DNA of 64,000 nucleotides from an uncultured Chlorobiaceae bacterium (GCA_903820085.1 CAIJGA010000008.1:124001-188000); one strand, 5' to 3'; positions 44,873 to 55,148 are shown, numbered from the stretch's first letter. The notes: generated by a model from the sequence alone, not told the origin. Program-made: numbers and translations.

Positions 44873-45520
44873 GCTGACCACCTCTCTGACAAGTTTTTCA
44901 ATTCCTCTGGCAACCTCCCCTATAGGAGCTTCCAGCATATAGCCCGGAGTAGTGACTACTTTTGCCTCCCGGCAGACAATTGCGTTCCCGACCGGGCAAT
45001 CGATATGGCGGGCACCCATGGCCTCAATATCGGCCGCTGTCTGCGGGTCGTTGCCGATCGTCAGCTCAAGATGTTCCTTGCCCAGTATCTTTGCCGCTAT
45101 CACCGGAGCAATACAGATAAAGCCAAGCGGCTTTCCTCGCTTGTAGAATGATTGCACGGCTGCGGCAACTTCCGCGTTGACGTCGCATGATGCACCATTC
45201 AAGGCATAGCTGCTGAGGTTTTTTGCTGCCCCGTAACCACCTGGCAGAATCAGTGCATCAAGGCCAAGTGTTTCGATCTCCTTGAGATCGGTGATGGCGC
45301 CGCGGGCAATGCGTGCTGATTCGACAAGAGTATTGCGCGACTCGTTCGGCATCACTTCTCCGCTGTAATGGTTTATAACATGGTATTGCATTATGCAGGG
45401 TGCCAGACAAATCGCTTTAGCGCCTGCCCGATCAATGGCAAGAAGGGTCAGTACGGCTTCATGGATTTCCGATCCGTCAAGAAAGCCGCATCCGGAGAGA
45501 AGAAGGCCTATTTTTTTCAT
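44864..45520 (-). CDS. elbB: Isoprenoid biosynthesis glyoxalase ElbB
   Basis: A 218-residue DJ-1/PfpI-superfamily protein. It begins KIGLLLSGCGFLDGSEIHEA, contains the superfamily strand LDALILPGGYGAAKNLSSYA, and ends with the ElbB-type MLEAPIGEVARGIEKLV. E. coli ElbB has weak glyoxalase activity and was named from isoprenoid genetics; the true role is unclear. It stands alone, divergent from the isochorismatase-like gene. Confidence 0.92.
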   Translation of the reverse strand: MKKIGLLLSGCGFLDGSEIHEAVLTLLAIDRAGAKAICLAPCIMQYHVINHYSGEVMPNESRNTLVESARIARGAITDLKEIETLGLDALILPGGYGAAKNLSSYALNGASCDVNAEVAAAVQSFYKRGKPLGFICIAPVIAAKILGKEHLELTIGNDPQTAADIEAMGARHIDCPVGNAIVCREAKVVTTPGYMLEAPIGEVARGIEKLVREVVSLI

Positions 45521-45750
45521 GGGAATTATTATTAATTTTCTAAAATAAATAATTTATCTGAAAAATAATTGTATTTGCGGTGTGTAAGTGGTTTGTTTTA
45601 AAGCTTATTTCTGGCCGTTGCAAGAACTGGAGCTTACTGGGTTTGGTGAAGCTGAACCTGTTGCTCCGGAAACCAGGTTCGGTTGGTTGCTTTCTGCTTT
45701 TTGTGGCTTATACTGTCTTTTTTTGAAGCTTTTTATTTGAGCATATCGAG

Positions 45751-46293
45751 ATGATTACTCCCAAAGAAACGTTATTGCTGATCATTGATGTGCAGGGCAG
45801 ACTGGCGCAGAGTGTTGTTCAGTCAGCAACTCTTGAAGCCAATATCGGCAAACTGGTCAGAGCTTGCACCATTCTTGAGGTGCCGGTTCTTTTGACCGAG
45901 CAATACCCGAAAGGGTTGGGCTCCACCATTGCATCGCTGAAGGAGCTGCTGGCGGGCAATGTCGCGGTTGAAAAACTTTCATTCAGTTGTTGCGGCACCC
46001 CGGAGTTCATGCTGCGACTCCGTTCATTCAATCGTAACGATATTTTGGTTGCCGGCATTGAGTCTCATGTTTGTGTGTACCAGACAGTGGTGGATCTTGT
46101 TGAGTTTGGCTACAATGTTCACCTGGTGACTGACTGCGTTTCTTCCAGAACGGAAGAAAACAGGGATATCGGCATTCGCTGTATTGAAAAAGCCGGAGCC
46201 ACCCTCACCAGTACTGAAATGGCTCTGTTTGAGCTGGTTCGCATTGCAGAGGGCGAGCGATTCAAGGCTATTTCCAGGATTGTAAAGGAGTAG
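45751..46293 (+). CDS. Isochorismatase-family cysteine hydrolase
   Basis: A 180-residue hydrolase with the family triad Asp-Lys-Cys: D13 in LLIIDVQGRL, K75 in VEKLSFSC and C108 in AGIESHVCVYQTVVDL. It resembles the YcaC/hydrolase branch rather than true isochorismatases with a carrier domain. The substrate cannot be inferred; nicotinamide, ureides and similar amides are known for relatives. It converges on lpxK 30 bases away. Confidence 0.88.
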   Translation: MITPKETLLLIIDVQGRLAQSVVQSATLEANIGKLVRACTILEVPVLLTEQYPKGLGSTIASLKELLAGNVAVEKLSFSCCGTPEFMLRLRSFNRNDILVAGIESHVCVYQTVVDLVEFGYNVHLVTDCVSSRTEENRDIGIRCIEKAGATLTSTEMALFELVRIAEGERFKAISRIVKE

Positions 46294-46323
46294 TTGCAAT
46301 CCCTATCTTCGATGCTGCGAGCT

Positions 46324-47388
46324 CTATTTTCCAACAACAGCGTTCAACATCGACTGCAGGAGTTCTTTTCCTTCAAAAATATCGGTTTCGATTTTCAGAT
46401 AGTAACAGGGTCTTGCGGTAAGAATTCTGATGAGCTCGGGATAGCCAAGCATCCGGAAGTAGTCTTTTTCCGTTGTTATCAGGCTCAGTCCTTTTGCCTC
46501 GGCTTCGCGGCTTATGGCCTGCAGCTTTTTGGCACTGTAGGGTTCATGGTCGCGGAAAAAAAGGTGTGACTGGACGTGTACACCCTCATTTTTGAGGCTT
46601 TCCAGAAAGCCTTCGGGTGAAGAGATCCCTGCAAACGCGAAAGCGTTGATGTCTCTCATGGCGCGAGCCTCTTCCGAAGTGGTAAATGCCCCTGAAAAAC
46701 AGACTAGTTCGGCGGTTCTGACGCGGGCTTTGATGACCGGCTTTCCGTTTTTTTGAACACTCTTTTCTATTGCGTCAGCTTTTTGGGGGTCGCTGATTTT
46801 GTTGAGCACAATCAGGTCCGCCCTTGAGAGGTTTTTCAGCGGTTCCCTCATGCGGCCTTCAGGCAGCAGTTTTGCCTTTAAAAAAGGTTCTGTTGTATTG
46901 ATGAGGGCGATGTTGAGCTCCCTGTGGATTTGGCGGTGCTGGAATGCGTCATCGAGAATGATCACAGAGGGCAGTCTTTTTGCAAAGCGCTTTACAAGAT
47001 AGGCTACCGCATCCTTTCGCTTTTTGGCAACAATGACAATGGCATTGGGGTTGTTCCATGCAAGCATTGCCGTTTCATCGCCAGCCTCCCTGCTGCCGAG
47101 TATGATCTTCTGGCCGTCGGAAACAAGTTGTACGCCTTTTGACTCCCGCCGATATCCCCTTGAGACGATAGCCGGCGTGCAACCGATTGAGAGATAGTAC
47201 TTGACAACCCAGTCAACGAGCGGGGTTTTGCCTGTCCCGCCTGCAGAGATGTTTCCTATAGAAACAACAGGAACTGGTGACTGCCATGCTTTGAACATAT
47301 GCCGGTCAAAAAGGGTATTGCGAAAATGCACGATAACCTGAAACAAAAGAGCTGCAGGTCTGAAAAGTATGGAGAGAGGATTAGGCAT
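46324..47388 (-). CDS. lpxK: Tetraacyldisaccharide 4'-kinase LpxK
   Basis: Phosphorylates the lipid A precursor at the 4' position on the inner membrane. The 354-residue chain starts at the ATG at 47388 (MPNPLSILFRPA), has an N-terminal membrane-anchoring helix, the P-loop SIGNISAGGTGKTPLV near residue 50 and the conserved ILDDAFQHR. The start overlaps the acyltransferase stop by 8 bases, which supports this start and indicates coupling. The window also has lpxC-fabZ at 62.4 kb. Confidence 0.95.
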   Translation of the reverse strand: MPNPLSILFRPAALLFQVIVHFRNTLFDRHMFKAWQSPVPVVSIGNISAGGTGKTPLVDWVVKYYLSIGCTPAIVSRGYRRESKGVQLVSDGQKIILGSREAGDETAMLAWNNPNAIVIVAKKRKDAVAYLVKRFAKRLPSVIILDDAFQHRQIHRELNIALINTTEPFLKAKLLPEGRMREPLKNLSRADLIVLNKISDPQKADAIEKSVQKNGKPVIKARVRTAELVCFSGAFTTSEEARAMRDINAFAFAGISSPEGFLESLKNEGVHVQSHLFFRDHEPYSAKKLQAISREAEAKGLSLITTEKDYFRMLGYPELIRILTARPCYYLKIETDIFEGKELLQSMLNAVVGK

Positions 47389-47992
47389 GGCTGAGCTTGA
47401 TTGAAAGTTGCTTTGTATATGACTGGAGCTCTTCCTCGCTTTTGAATTCAGGAAGATCAACGAGGTGGATTGTGACGGTGGTTTTGCTGAAGGGTTTCGG
47501 AATTTCAAACTGGTCCCAGCTTTTGAGCTTCCAGGGGTTTGTATGGCTGATATCAGCAAAAATGAGTGGATAGCGGTTTTCTGAGGCTAACCGCAAGGTG
47601 CCGAATTTGAACTGGTTGGCTGGTCCGCGCGGCCCATCGGGCGTGAGGACAACAATATTGCCGTTCTGAAGGGCTTGCTGCATGGCAAACTTGACTTCAT
47701 CACCTCCTTTTGAGCTTGACCCCCGGATAAGCGAGAAGCCGAGCTGTTCAAGCGTTTTGGCAAGAATATTTCCATCTTCAGACATGCTTACAACAGCGAC
47801 AGTTTGTTTTTTGGGAAAGAGTGTTTTGGCTAGAAGCCATCCGGTAATCATGTTGCCGTGCCAGAAGGTGATAATGGCACCATGGTCAGGAAGCTGGATT
47901 TGCCGGGGTGTTACCGATATCCGCAGGCTTGCATAAAGAAGCTTCAGCGCGATGGGGATGATATGTCGGGAAATCAGCGGGGAGTTGGGCAT
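47381..47992 (-). CDS. Lysophospholipid acyltransferase-like protein (DUF374)
   Basis: A 203-residue member of the DUF374/LPLAT-like family. The acyltransferase box appears as ITFWHGNMITGW (H-x4-D-like) with the second block LTPDGPRGPANQFKFG. Such genes often sit beside lpxK, and in some bacteria a member adds a Kdo or acyl chain to lipid A. Overlap with lpxK argues for a lipid A-related step here, but the exact reaction is not readable. A hydrophobic N-terminal helix suggests membrane attachment. Confidence 0.87.
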   Translation of the reverse strand: MPNSPLISRHIIPIALKLLYASLRISVTPRQIQLPDHGAIITFWHGNMITGWLLAKTLFPKKQTVAVVSMSEDGNILAKTLEQLGFSLIRGSSSKGGDEVKFAMQQALQNGNIVVLTPDGPRGPANQFKFGTLRLASENRYPLIFADISHTNPWKLKSWDQFEIPKPFSKTTVTIHLVDLPEFKSEEELQSYTKQLSIKLSHA

Positions 47993-48168
47993 AGATGCTC
48001 GAAATAATTGACGATCGGGAACCCTGAGTGCACGGGAATAATTTTTAATTATTAATTTTATGCATCCTGCATTATATACAGGCTAAGTCTTAAAAAGACG
48101 GGGGTAATTTAACAAACCATGCCGATAAACCACAGGGTCAAATACGGCAAATGCCCACAGTGAAAGCT

Positions 48169-49449
48169 ATGAATGTTTTGATTATTGGAAGTGGTGCCCG
48201 TGAACATGCCATGTGCTGGTCTGTAGCTCGCAGTGAGGGTGTGCAGAGGGTTTTTGTTGCACCGGGGAACGGCGGTACCGCCTTGATGGGAGGAAAGGTT
48301 TGCAATGTTGCGTTGAAAGCTGACGCGCTTGACGATCTGCTCCGGTTTGCCGTTGATAACCGTGTCGAACTGACGGTTGTCGGTTCCGAGCTGCCGCTTG
48401 AACTGGGTATTGTGGATCTGTTCCGTCGTGCGGATAAAAAAATTGTCGGTCCTTCGCAGTCTGCTGCCCGTCTTGAGTCAAGCAAGGTTTTCTCCAAGGA
48501 GTTCATGCAGCGCCATGGAATTCCTACGGCAGGCTATCATGTATTCCGGGACGCTTCTTCTGCCAGCAGCCATATCAGCTTACCGGAGAGGCACTATCCC
48601 CAGGTGATCAAGGCAAGCGGTTTGTGTGCCGGAAAAGGGGTCTTTATTGCTTTGGACCGTGAGCAGGCACTGACAGCCGTCAGGGAGATCTTTGAAGAAC
48701 GTATTTTCGGAGATGCGGGAAATGAGGTGGTCATCGAAGAGTTCCTGCAGGGCGAGGAGGCAAGTGTTTTTGCGCTGACCGATGGCACGGCATACCGGCT
48801 TTTTATGCCAGCCCAGGATCATAAGCGGATAGGCAACGGTGATACCGGCAAGAATACCGGCGGGATGGGCGCCTATGCCCCTGCTCCGCTGGTGACCGTT
48901 GAGGTGATGCGGAAGGTTGAGGAGCTAATTATCCGCCCCACCCTGAAGGGCATGAGGGATGACGGCTCTCCGTATACAGGATTTTTGTATGTCGGGCTTA
49001 TGATTGACCGGGGAGAGCCTTCCGTTGTTGAGTATAACGCCCGAATGGGCGATCCTGAGACCCAGGTGGTGCTTCCCTTGCTGAAAAGCGACTTCGTTGC
49101 TGCTTTGCAGGCAAGTATTGACGGTACTCTTGGAGAGGTGCTTTTTGAAATGTACCGGAAATCAGCGGCAACCGTCGTTATTGCCTCCGGCGGCTATCCT
49201 GACCGGTATGAAACCGGCAAGGCCATCACCATTGCCGGTGAACTTTCTGGCATGGAGGATTGCCTGCTGTTTCATGCGGGAACCGCGTATGAAGGGGGGC
49301 GGCTAACGACTGCGGGGGGGCGGGTTTTTTCGGTTACAGCGCTCGGGGAAACACTCCGGGAGAGTATTGATAGAGCTTACCGGGCGGTTGAAAAGATCGG
49401 TTTTGAAGGGGCCTGTTATCGTACCGATATCGGGGCCAAGGCTCTTTAA
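48169..49449 (+). CDS. purD: Phosphoribosylamine-glycine ligase PurD
   Basis: Second step of purine synthesis, forming GAR from phosphoribosylamine and glycine with ATP. The 426 residues start NVLIIGSGAREHAMCW, then show the ATP-grasp elements VIKASGLCAGKGV, the PurD signature HKRIGNGDTGKNTGGMGAY and VEYNARMGDPETQVVLPLL. An upstream in-frame ATG at 48151 is possible; 48169 fits the family N-terminus better. The 5' region (47993-48168) is AT-rich and divergent from the acyltransferase. Confidence 0.97.
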   Translation: MNVLIIGSGAREHAMCWSVARSEGVQRVFVAPGNGGTALMGGKVCNVALKADALDDLLRFAVDNRVELTVVGSELPLELGIVDLFRRADKKIVGPSQSAARLESSKVFSKEFMQRHGIPTAGYHVFRDASSASSHISLPERHYPQVIKASGLCAGKGVFIALDREQALTAVREIFEERIFGDAGNEVVIEEFLQGEEASVFALTDGTAYRLFMPAQDHKRIGNGDTGKNTGGMGAYAPAPLVTVEVMRKVEELIIRPTLKGMRDDGSPYTGFLYVGLMIDRGEPSVVEYNARMGDPETQVVLPLLKSDFVAALQASIDGTLGEVLFEMYRKSAATVVIASGGYPDRYETGKAITIAGELSGMEDCLLFHAGTAYEGGRLTTAGGRVFSVTALGETLRESIDRAYRAVEKIGFEGACYRTDIGAKAL

Positions 49450-49471
49450 TTTTTCAGTCAATGATTGTGCT

Positions 49472-49903
49472 ATGAAGTTGCCCAGGCGTCAATTCGAGAT
49501 TATTCAGGAGCAGGCATTTCGTGAGTTGCCCTATGAATGTTGCGGACTGCTTGTCGGAATACAGAGTCGTGATCACAGGGGGAATGTAGAGAACACGGTC
49601 TATGAGATTGCTCCCTGCCGGAACTGCCTCTATTCCGGCAAGGAGCAGGGATTTGAGATTGCTCATCAGGAGTATCTTGATGTGGAGCATGAAGCCCTGA
49701 TGTGTGGTTATGACATTATCGGCTCCTATCACTCGCACATCAATTCTCCGGCCCTGCCATCATTGCATGATGTTGATTTTGCACGTTCAGGGCATACCTT
49801 GCTGATTATTTCATTGACGAACGGGCGTCCAAAGGAGGTGACAGCATGGCTTCGGCGTCAGTCGGGAGGGTTTCATCAGGAACAGATCCGTGTGATTGGG
49901 TAG
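49472..49903 (+). CDS. JAMM/Mov34 (M67) family metallopeptidase
   Basis: A 143-residue zinc isopeptidase-like protein. The JAMM motif is complete: an upstream glutamate in YECCGLLVG and HSHINSPALPSLHDVD, giving H-x-H-x7-S-x2-D. Bacterial relatives (Mec+, CysO peptidases) cleave amino acids or proteins from ubiquitin-like sulfur carriers. No ThiS/MoaD-like or E1-like gene is nearby, so the partner is unknown. The ATG at 49472 follows purD by 22 bases; the longer frame overlaps purD and is rejected. Confidence 0.88.
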   Translation: MKLPRRQFEIIQEQAFRELPYECCGLLVGIQSRDHRGNVENTVYEIAPCRNCLYSGKEQGFEIAHQEYLDVEHEALMCGYDIIGSYHSHINSPALPSLHDVDFARSGHTLLIISLTNGRPKEVTAWLRRQSGGFHQEQIRVIG

Positions 49904-49992
49904 TTTGCCCGGGCTTAGGGGACAACAACTCTTCAATTTTTTTGTACATTACCTTTTTTTAAGCTTAGTCAAGTATTAAAACCCGAAATAAC

Positions 49993-51471
49993 GTGCCAAA
50001 GCGGGAAGATATAAAGTCGATTTTAGTGATTGGTGCCGGCCCTATCGTGATCGGTCAGGCCTGTGAGTTTGATTATTCCGGCACTCAGGCGTGCCAGGCT
50101 CTCAAGGAGGACGGTTACCGGGTTGTGCTGGTGAACAGTAATCCGGCTACCATTATGACGGATATAGAATTTGCTGATGCAACCTATATCGAACCGATTA
50201 CACCGGAATATGTACAGAAAATTATCGAGCGCGAAAAACCGGATGCCCTTCTGCCGACGATGGGCGGTCAGACGGCCCTGAACATTGCGGTCAGTCTTGC
50301 TGAATCAGGTATCCTTGAGCGTAACGGTGTTGAACTGATCGGTGCGAAGCTTCGTGCCATCAGAAAAGCTGAAAATCGCGAGTTTTTCAGTGATGCCATG
50401 AAAAAAATCGGTCTTGACATGGCCAAAGGTTTTTTTGTCCGCAATGAAAAAGAGGCGAAAGAGGCGCTTGAAGAGATCGGTCTTCCGATTGTTATCCGCC
50501 CTTCGTTTACGCTTGGCGGAACCGGAGGCGGATTTGCCGAGACAAAATCCGACTACTATGATGCCGTGCGCAGGGGACTTACTGAAAGTCCGATCAGTGA
50601 AGTACTGGTTGAGGAGTGCCTGATCGGGTGGAAAGAGTATGAACTTGAGGTTATCCGCGATCTGGCCGATAACGTCATTATTGTCTGCTCTATAGAAAAT
50701 GTTGATCCGATGGGGGTGCATACCGGCGACAGCATTACCGTCGCCCCTGCCCAGACGCTTACCGACCGTCAGTACCAGGAGCTTAGGGATGCGTCAGTAA
50801 GGATTATCAGGGAGATCGGCGTCGAAACCGGTGGCAGCAATATCCAGTTTGCGATCAATCCCGTGAACGGGCGCATCGTTGTTATTGAGATGAATCCCCG
50901 TGTTTCGCGCAGTTCGGCACTTGCCTCAAAGGCGACCGGTTTTCCGATTGCCAAGGTGGCTGCAAAACTTGCCGTGGGGTACCGCCTTGATGAGATTCTC
51001 AATGACATTACCAAAACAACCCCGGCCAGTTTTGAGCCAGCCATTGACTATTGTGTTGTCAAGATTCCTCGCTGGGATTTTGAAAAGTTCAAGAATGTTG
51101 ATGCCCGTCTCGGTGTGCAGATGAAGTCGGTTGGCGAAGTAATGGCCTTTGGACGGAATTTCAGGGAGGCATTGCAGAAGTCACTCCGTGGTCTTGAAAT
51201 CGGTCGTGCCGGGCTTGGCTCTGATGGCAAGGATGTCATGAACGTGCTAGATATGACACCGCAGCAGAAAAAGTTTGCAAAAGAGGATATTCTTGAAAAA
51301 ATCAAGATACCGAAAGCTGATCGGATGTTTTATCTGCGTTATGCCTTCCAGGCAGGAGCAACTATTGAAGAAGTTCATCAATCGACAGGTATTGATCCCT
51401 GGTTTCTTGATAATATTCTCCAGATTGTTGAACTCGAAGGCGAGCTCCGGGAACTTGCTTCTGCAGTCTGA
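49993..51471 (+). CDS. carB: Carbamoyl-phosphate synthase large subunit, N-terminal half
   Basis: The 492 residues cover the carboxyphosphate-forming ATP-grasp half and the start of the oligomerisation domain. They open with [20 protein letters not shown] and include [29 protein letters not shown] and [18 protein letters not shown]. The chain ends after a [10 protein letters not shown] segment, where full-length CarB (about 1070 residues) would continue into the carbamate-phosphorylating half. trpC starts six bases later, so the missing half is not frameshifted downstream. Split carB genes are known in some archaea and Aquifex. A GTG is the start. The C-terminal partner and carA lie outside the window. 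Confidence 0.93.
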   Translation: MPKREDIKSILVIGAGPIVIGQACEFDYSGTQACQALKEDGYRVVLVNSNPATIMTDIEFADATYIEPITPEYVQKIIEREKPDALLPTMGGQTALNIAVSLAESGILERNGVELIGAKLRAIRKAENREFFSDAMKKIGLDMAKGFFVRNEKEAKEALEEIGLPIVIRPSFTLGGTGGGFAETKSDYYDAVRRGLTESPISEVLVEECLIGWKEYELEVIRDLADNVIIVCSIENVDPMGVHTGDSITVAPAQTLTDRQYQELRDASVRIIREIGVETGGSNIQFAINPVNGRIVVIEMNPRVSRSSALASKATGFPIAKVAAKLAVGYRLDEILNDITKTTPASFEPAIDYCVVKIPRWDFEKFKNVDARLGVQMKSVGEVMAFGRNFREALQKSLRGLEIGRAGLGSDGKDVMNVLDMTPQQKKFAKEDILEKIKIPKADRMFYLRYAFQAGATIEEVHQSTGIDPWFLDNILQIVELEGELRELASAV

Positions 51472-51477
51472 TCGGAT

Positions 51478-52248
51478 ATGACCTATCTCAGCAGGATATT
51501 GGAGGAAAAAAAGCGGGAGGTAGGGCTCCTTCGGCAGGAGAAGCCTGCGCGGCGTTATCAGGAGTTGCAGGGCTCTCTCCAGAGGACCCGTGATTTTACC
51601 GGTGCGCTCCAGCGTAGTGACGGAGGATTACGGCTTATTGCCGAAATCAAAAAAGCCTCTCCTTCAAGGGGGCTTATTGTTGCCGATTTCGATCCTGTCA
51701 CCATCGCACACCACTATGGGGAGCTTGGTGCTGCGGCCTATTCCGTGCTGACTGACCAGTTGTTTTTTCAGGGTTCCATCGATTATCTTCAGTTGGTGAG
51801 CCGTTCATTTCCGCTGCCGGTGCTGCGCAAGGATTTCATTATTGACGAGTCCCAGATTTTTCAGTCCCGCCTGATCGGAGCTGATGCCATTCTTTTGATC
51901 GTCGCTGCGCTTGATCCCTCTCAGCTTGGTGATTACCTGCAGTTGGCCGCGTCGATAGGCCTCCATGTCCTTGTGGAGGTGCACGATCGAAAAGAGCTCG
52001 ACAGGGCCATTGAAAAGGGTGCTCCGATCATCGGCATTAACAATCGGGATCTGAAAGACTTTTCCCTCAAGCTGGAAACATCACTTTCGCTTCGCCCCTT
52101 TATTCCTTCAGACGTTATTTCAGTCTCCGAAAGCGGCATGAAAACCTCTGCTGATATTGCCCTTATCGAGCAGGCATCATTTGATGCCGTGTTGATAGGT
52201 GAGGGGCTCCATACAAGCCCCGAGCTTCGCCAGATTATCTGGTCATAG
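51478..52248 (+). CDS. trpC: Indole-3-glycerol phosphate synthase TrpC
   Basis: Closes the indole ring in tryptophan synthesis. The 256-residue TIM barrel has the catalytic lysine region [15 protein letters not shown], the second lysine in [21 protein letters not shown], and the phosphate site VSESGMKT. It is monofunctional, without a TrpF domain. It starts six bases after the carB half and overlaps convergent rpe by 14 bases at the 3' end. Confidence 0.96.
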   Translation: MTYLSRILEEKKREVGLLRQEKPARRYQELQGSLQRTRDFTGALQRSDGGLRLIAEIKKASPSRGLIVADFDPVTIAHHYGELGAAAYSVLTDQLFFQGSIDYLQLVSRSFPLPVLRKDFIIDESQIFQSRLIGADAILLIVAALDPSQLGDYLQLAASIGLHVLVEVHDRKELDRAIEKGAPIIGINNRDLKDFSLKLETSLSLRPFIPSDVISVSESGMKTSADIALIEQASFDAVLIGEGLHTSPELRQIIWS

Positions 52249-52900
52249 CCCTGATCTTCGCTGCTGTTTGAGCTGGATTGGCTGCCTTGAAGAATGCTGT
52301 GCCGGCAATCAGCGCATCGGCTCCGGCCGAAACCACTTCCTGTGCATTTTCTTCCGTAATTCCACCGTCAATGGCAATGACCATTTTCGGATTCAGCTGC
52401 ATGCGCATTTCATGGAGCTGGCGGATTTTTCCAATTGAAGAGGGAATAAATTTTTGTCCTCCAAAACCGGGATTGACCGACATCAGAAGTACAAGATCGA
52501 GATCCGGTAGGATGGATTCGAGTGTTGAATTCGGTGTTCCGGGATTGATGGAGACGCCGGCTTTTGCACCGAGGCTTTTGATGAACTGAATGGTACGGTG
52601 CAGGTGCGGGCAGGCTTCCTGATGAACCGTTATCTGGTGAGAACCGGCCTTGACAAAATCCTCAATGAAGCGGTCTGGATTGGCAATCATCAGATGGGTG
52701 TCAATAATCATGGGCGTGCACGATGCAATAGCCTGTACGATCAATGGCCCGAAGGTGATATTGGGAACAAAGTTGCCGTCCATGATGTCGCAGTGCATCC
52801 AGTCGGCTCCCGCTTGAGTGGCGATATCGATGGAGTGTTCTAGACGGGAGAAGTCAGCCGAAAGAATGGATGGTGCAAGAAGCGTGGATGGTGGAGGCAT
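52235..52900 (-). CDS. rpe: Ribulose-phosphate 3-epimerase
   Basis: Interconverts ribulose-5-phosphate and xylulose-5-phosphate. The ATG at 52900 gives 221 residues with the family N-terminus [15 protein letters not shown], the metal-ligand histidine and aspartate in [23 protein letters not shown], and the phosphate loop [10 protein letters not shown]. It follows the BamA-type gene by 46 bases and is the last gene of the pheA-polA-...-rpe run. Confidence 0.96.
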   Translation of the reverse strand: MPPPSTLLAPSILSADFSRLEHSIDIATQAGADWMHCDIMDGNFVPNITFGPLIVQAIASCTPMIIDTHLMIANPDRFIEDFVKAGSHQITVHQEACPHLHRTIQFIKSLGAKAGVSINPGTPNSTLESILPDLDLVLLMSVNPGFGGQKFIPSSIGKIRQLHEMRMQLNPKMVIAIDGGITEENAQEVVSAGADALIAGTAFFKAANPAQTAAKIRAMTR

Positions 52901-52946
52901 GGTGGTACTCTTTCTTGATCGTGAAAAAAATAATCCGGCGAAATAT

Positions 52947-55148
52947 TCAAAAAGCTTCGCCAATTCCAAAATTGAAAGTATAGTCTTTGATGTTCAAATG
53001 AGAGAAGCGCCATGCTTTTGCTTTAGCAGGATCATGGAGCTTATAGCCAAAATCAAAACGGAAGGGACCGATAGGAGAGCCTATGCGAAGTCCGATGCCT
53101 GAGTCCAGGGCAAAGTCCCTTGTCACGGATTTAAGATTAAAGCCGTAGGGACCTTTTCTGTCCCAGATGTTTCCGATATCCGTAAAGAAGGTTATGCCGG
53201 AGGGCTGGTTGAAGATGGTGAAAAATTTTTTCCTGTATTCCAGATTGAATTCAAGCTTGATGTCAGCACCGAAATTGGCAGCAGCCTTGCTTACGTTGCG
53301 TCCGGGGCCCAGGGTATTGAACAGCCAGCCCCTCATGCTGCTGGGCCCGCCGGCATAAAAACGGCGCTCTTCAGGAGTCGTTTCAGCCTTGCCGTAGGGC
53401 ATCATCCATCCGATCACTCCTCTTCCGGCAAGCTGGCTTTGCGGAGAGAAGCTTTTTGCAAGGCTCAACCCGCTTTCAAGTTTTACATACTGTGAATAGG
53501 TAATGCCGAAGATTTGGGGGTCCTTGTCGGTGAATCCGCTGTGGCTTTTTGTGTCAAGATACTTATCAATCAACCATGCAAGGCTTCCTGATTCTTCGGC
53601 AAGAAGGTCGAGATTCCAGATTGTTTTTTCTGAAGGAGCGACCTGACGGTTTGTGGAGTTGTAGCGAATCCGGAAGGTCTGGTTGACATGGGTTTCAAGA
53701 AGACTGTCAATTCCGGCATTGACTGCGGCTTCATCGGAAGGGTTGATGCCGATATTATTGGCGAGATCGGTTTTGAAAAGCTGTTTGAATCCTTTGAGGG
53801 AGTCCTTTTTAACCCATTCGAATTCAAAAAAATCGAAATTCAGTCGCGATGACTGACCCATGCGGGCGCTGTAGGTTGCTCGGATCAATCCGTTTTTGTT
53901 TGAAAGCAGTACAGGCAGTTTTGCCGCCGAGTATTCAAGGGTTGTTGAATAGAAATTACCGGGTTTTTTGAGAACCGGCATGACAAGGCTGTTTTTAAAG
54001 CTGAACTCATAAGGAATCACCTTGGCGTATTGGTCTGCGTTAAGGTTTTGAAGCAGCTTGTTGTTGTAACCGGTCTGGGCGCCGTATTCGGTTGATGTAC
54101 GGAACTGTTCTGCTCCGCCGAACAGGTTTTTGTTCTCATAAGCCAGCGAGGTTCCGAAAAAGAGGGAGCCATATCGGTTGTCGACCAGTATCTTTGGCTC
54201 TATCTGGTGCTTTGGTGCTGTTTCAAGGTGGATGGTTGTGTAGAGCTTGTCGGCGTTTACCGAATCAGGGCTTATGTAGATGGACGAAAAGAGACTGGTA
54301 TCGCCAAAATTTTGCAGGGTGCGCTGTTCGAGACTTTGGCGGGTAACGTTGCCCGGGCGGAATTCGATGGATGAAGTAATCAGACGAGGTGAAATTTTCT
54401 GGTTTCCAAAAATTTTCCCGTTGATGTTATCCTGCGTAAATGCTTTCTCTTGCTGCTTGGTGTCGTTTTTTGCCGGATTGTGGACTACAGCATTGATTGG
54501 GCCATACTGCAGTTGTTTTGGAAGTTTTAGCCGATACAGGACACCGGCATGAGTTCCAACAGTATCAACCTTGATGCGGATGCTGTCCTGATGAAACAAG
54601 GCAAAGCCGTACTCCCTGAAAAAAGAGATGGTGCGGTCCCGTTCCTCAATCAGTCGTTCAACCGAAAAAACATCATTGACGATCAGCCGTTTTTTGTTGA
54701 GATAATCGGTTTTAAGTGCTGGGGGAATCTTTTCAAGCCCTTCATAGGTGACAAAGTCAACTTTTGATGGCTCATTTTCCCGGATTTTGATATTGATGGT
54801 TACCTTTTTGCTGCTGCTTTTTCGGACAATGGAGGTATCCACATCGGCGAAAAAATAGCCTTTATAGGTATAGAGCTTTTTAATGAGGAAGACATCTTTT
54901 TGAAATTCTTCCGAATTGAAGGGTTTTGGAGATCCTCCGAAAAGACCAAGTCCAAGAAATGACCGTTTTTCGGAGGTGCCAATAATCAGGCGAAGCTCTT
55001 CCTCACTGATTGCCTTATTGCCGCTGAAATGGATTTTCCCAACATATGGCGATGCGGGATTTCCTTTCTTGCCTGCTTCAGCGGCGTGGGCATGTACCGG
55101 AAAGGCACAGAGCAGAAAAAGGACGATAAGAGCGAATGCTTTTGCCAA
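52947..55148 (-). CDS. BamA/Omp85-family outer membrane assembly protein
   Basis: A 733-residue outer-membrane protein with a signal peptide (FALIVLFLLCAFPVHAHA), POTRA-like repeats over about residues 35-330 (YVGKIHFSGNKAISEEEL is the first; VDFVTYEGLEKIPPALKT another) and a C-terminal beta-barrel. The barrel contains a VRGF-like loop (SSMRGWLFNTLGPGRN) and ends in Phe (YTFNFGIGEAF). It is either the essential BamA or a second Omp85 such as TamA; sequence alone does not settle this. It follows the DUF2795 gene by 19 bases. Confidence 0.88.
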   Translation of the reverse strand: MAKAFALIVLFLLCAFPVHAHAAEAGKKGNPASPYVGKIHFSGNKAISEEELRLIIGTSEKRSFLGLGLFGGSPKPFNSEEFQKDVFLIKKLYTYKGYFFADVDTSIVRKSSSKKVTINIKIRENEPSKVDFVTYEGLEKIPPALKTDYLNKKRLIVNDVFSVERLIEERDRTISFFREYGFALFHQDSIRIKVDTVGTHAGVLYRLKLPKQLQYGPINAVVHNPAKNDTKQQEKAFTQDNINGKIFGNQKISPRLITSSIEFRPGNVTRQSLEQRTLQNFGDTSLFSSIYISPDSVNADKLYTTIHLETAPKHQIEPKILVDNRYGSLFFGTSLAYENKNLFGGAEQFRTSTEYGAQTGYNNKLLQNLNADQYAKVIPYEFSFKNSLVMPVLKKPGNFYSTTLEYSAAKLPVLLSNKNGLIRATYSARMGQSSRLNFDFFEFEWVKKDSLKGFKQLFKTDLANNIGINPSDEAAVNAGIDSLLETHVNQTFRIRYNSTNRQVAPSEKTIWNLDLLAEESGSLAWLIDKYLDTKSHSGFTDKDPQIFGITYSQYVKLESGLSLAKSFSPQSQLAGRGVIGWMMPYGKAETTPEERRFYAGGPSSMRGWLFNTLGPGRNVSKAAANFGADIKLEFNLEYRKKFFTIFNQPSGITFFTDIGNIWDRKGPYGFNLKSVTRDFALDSGIGLRIGSPIGPFRFDFGYKLHDPAKAKAWRFSHLNIKDYTFNFGIGEAF

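Noticed and set aside
49367-49471. N-terminal extension of the JAMM peptidase into purD
   Set aside because: It would overlap 83 bases of purD out of frame; the ATG at 49472 gives the normal domain start.
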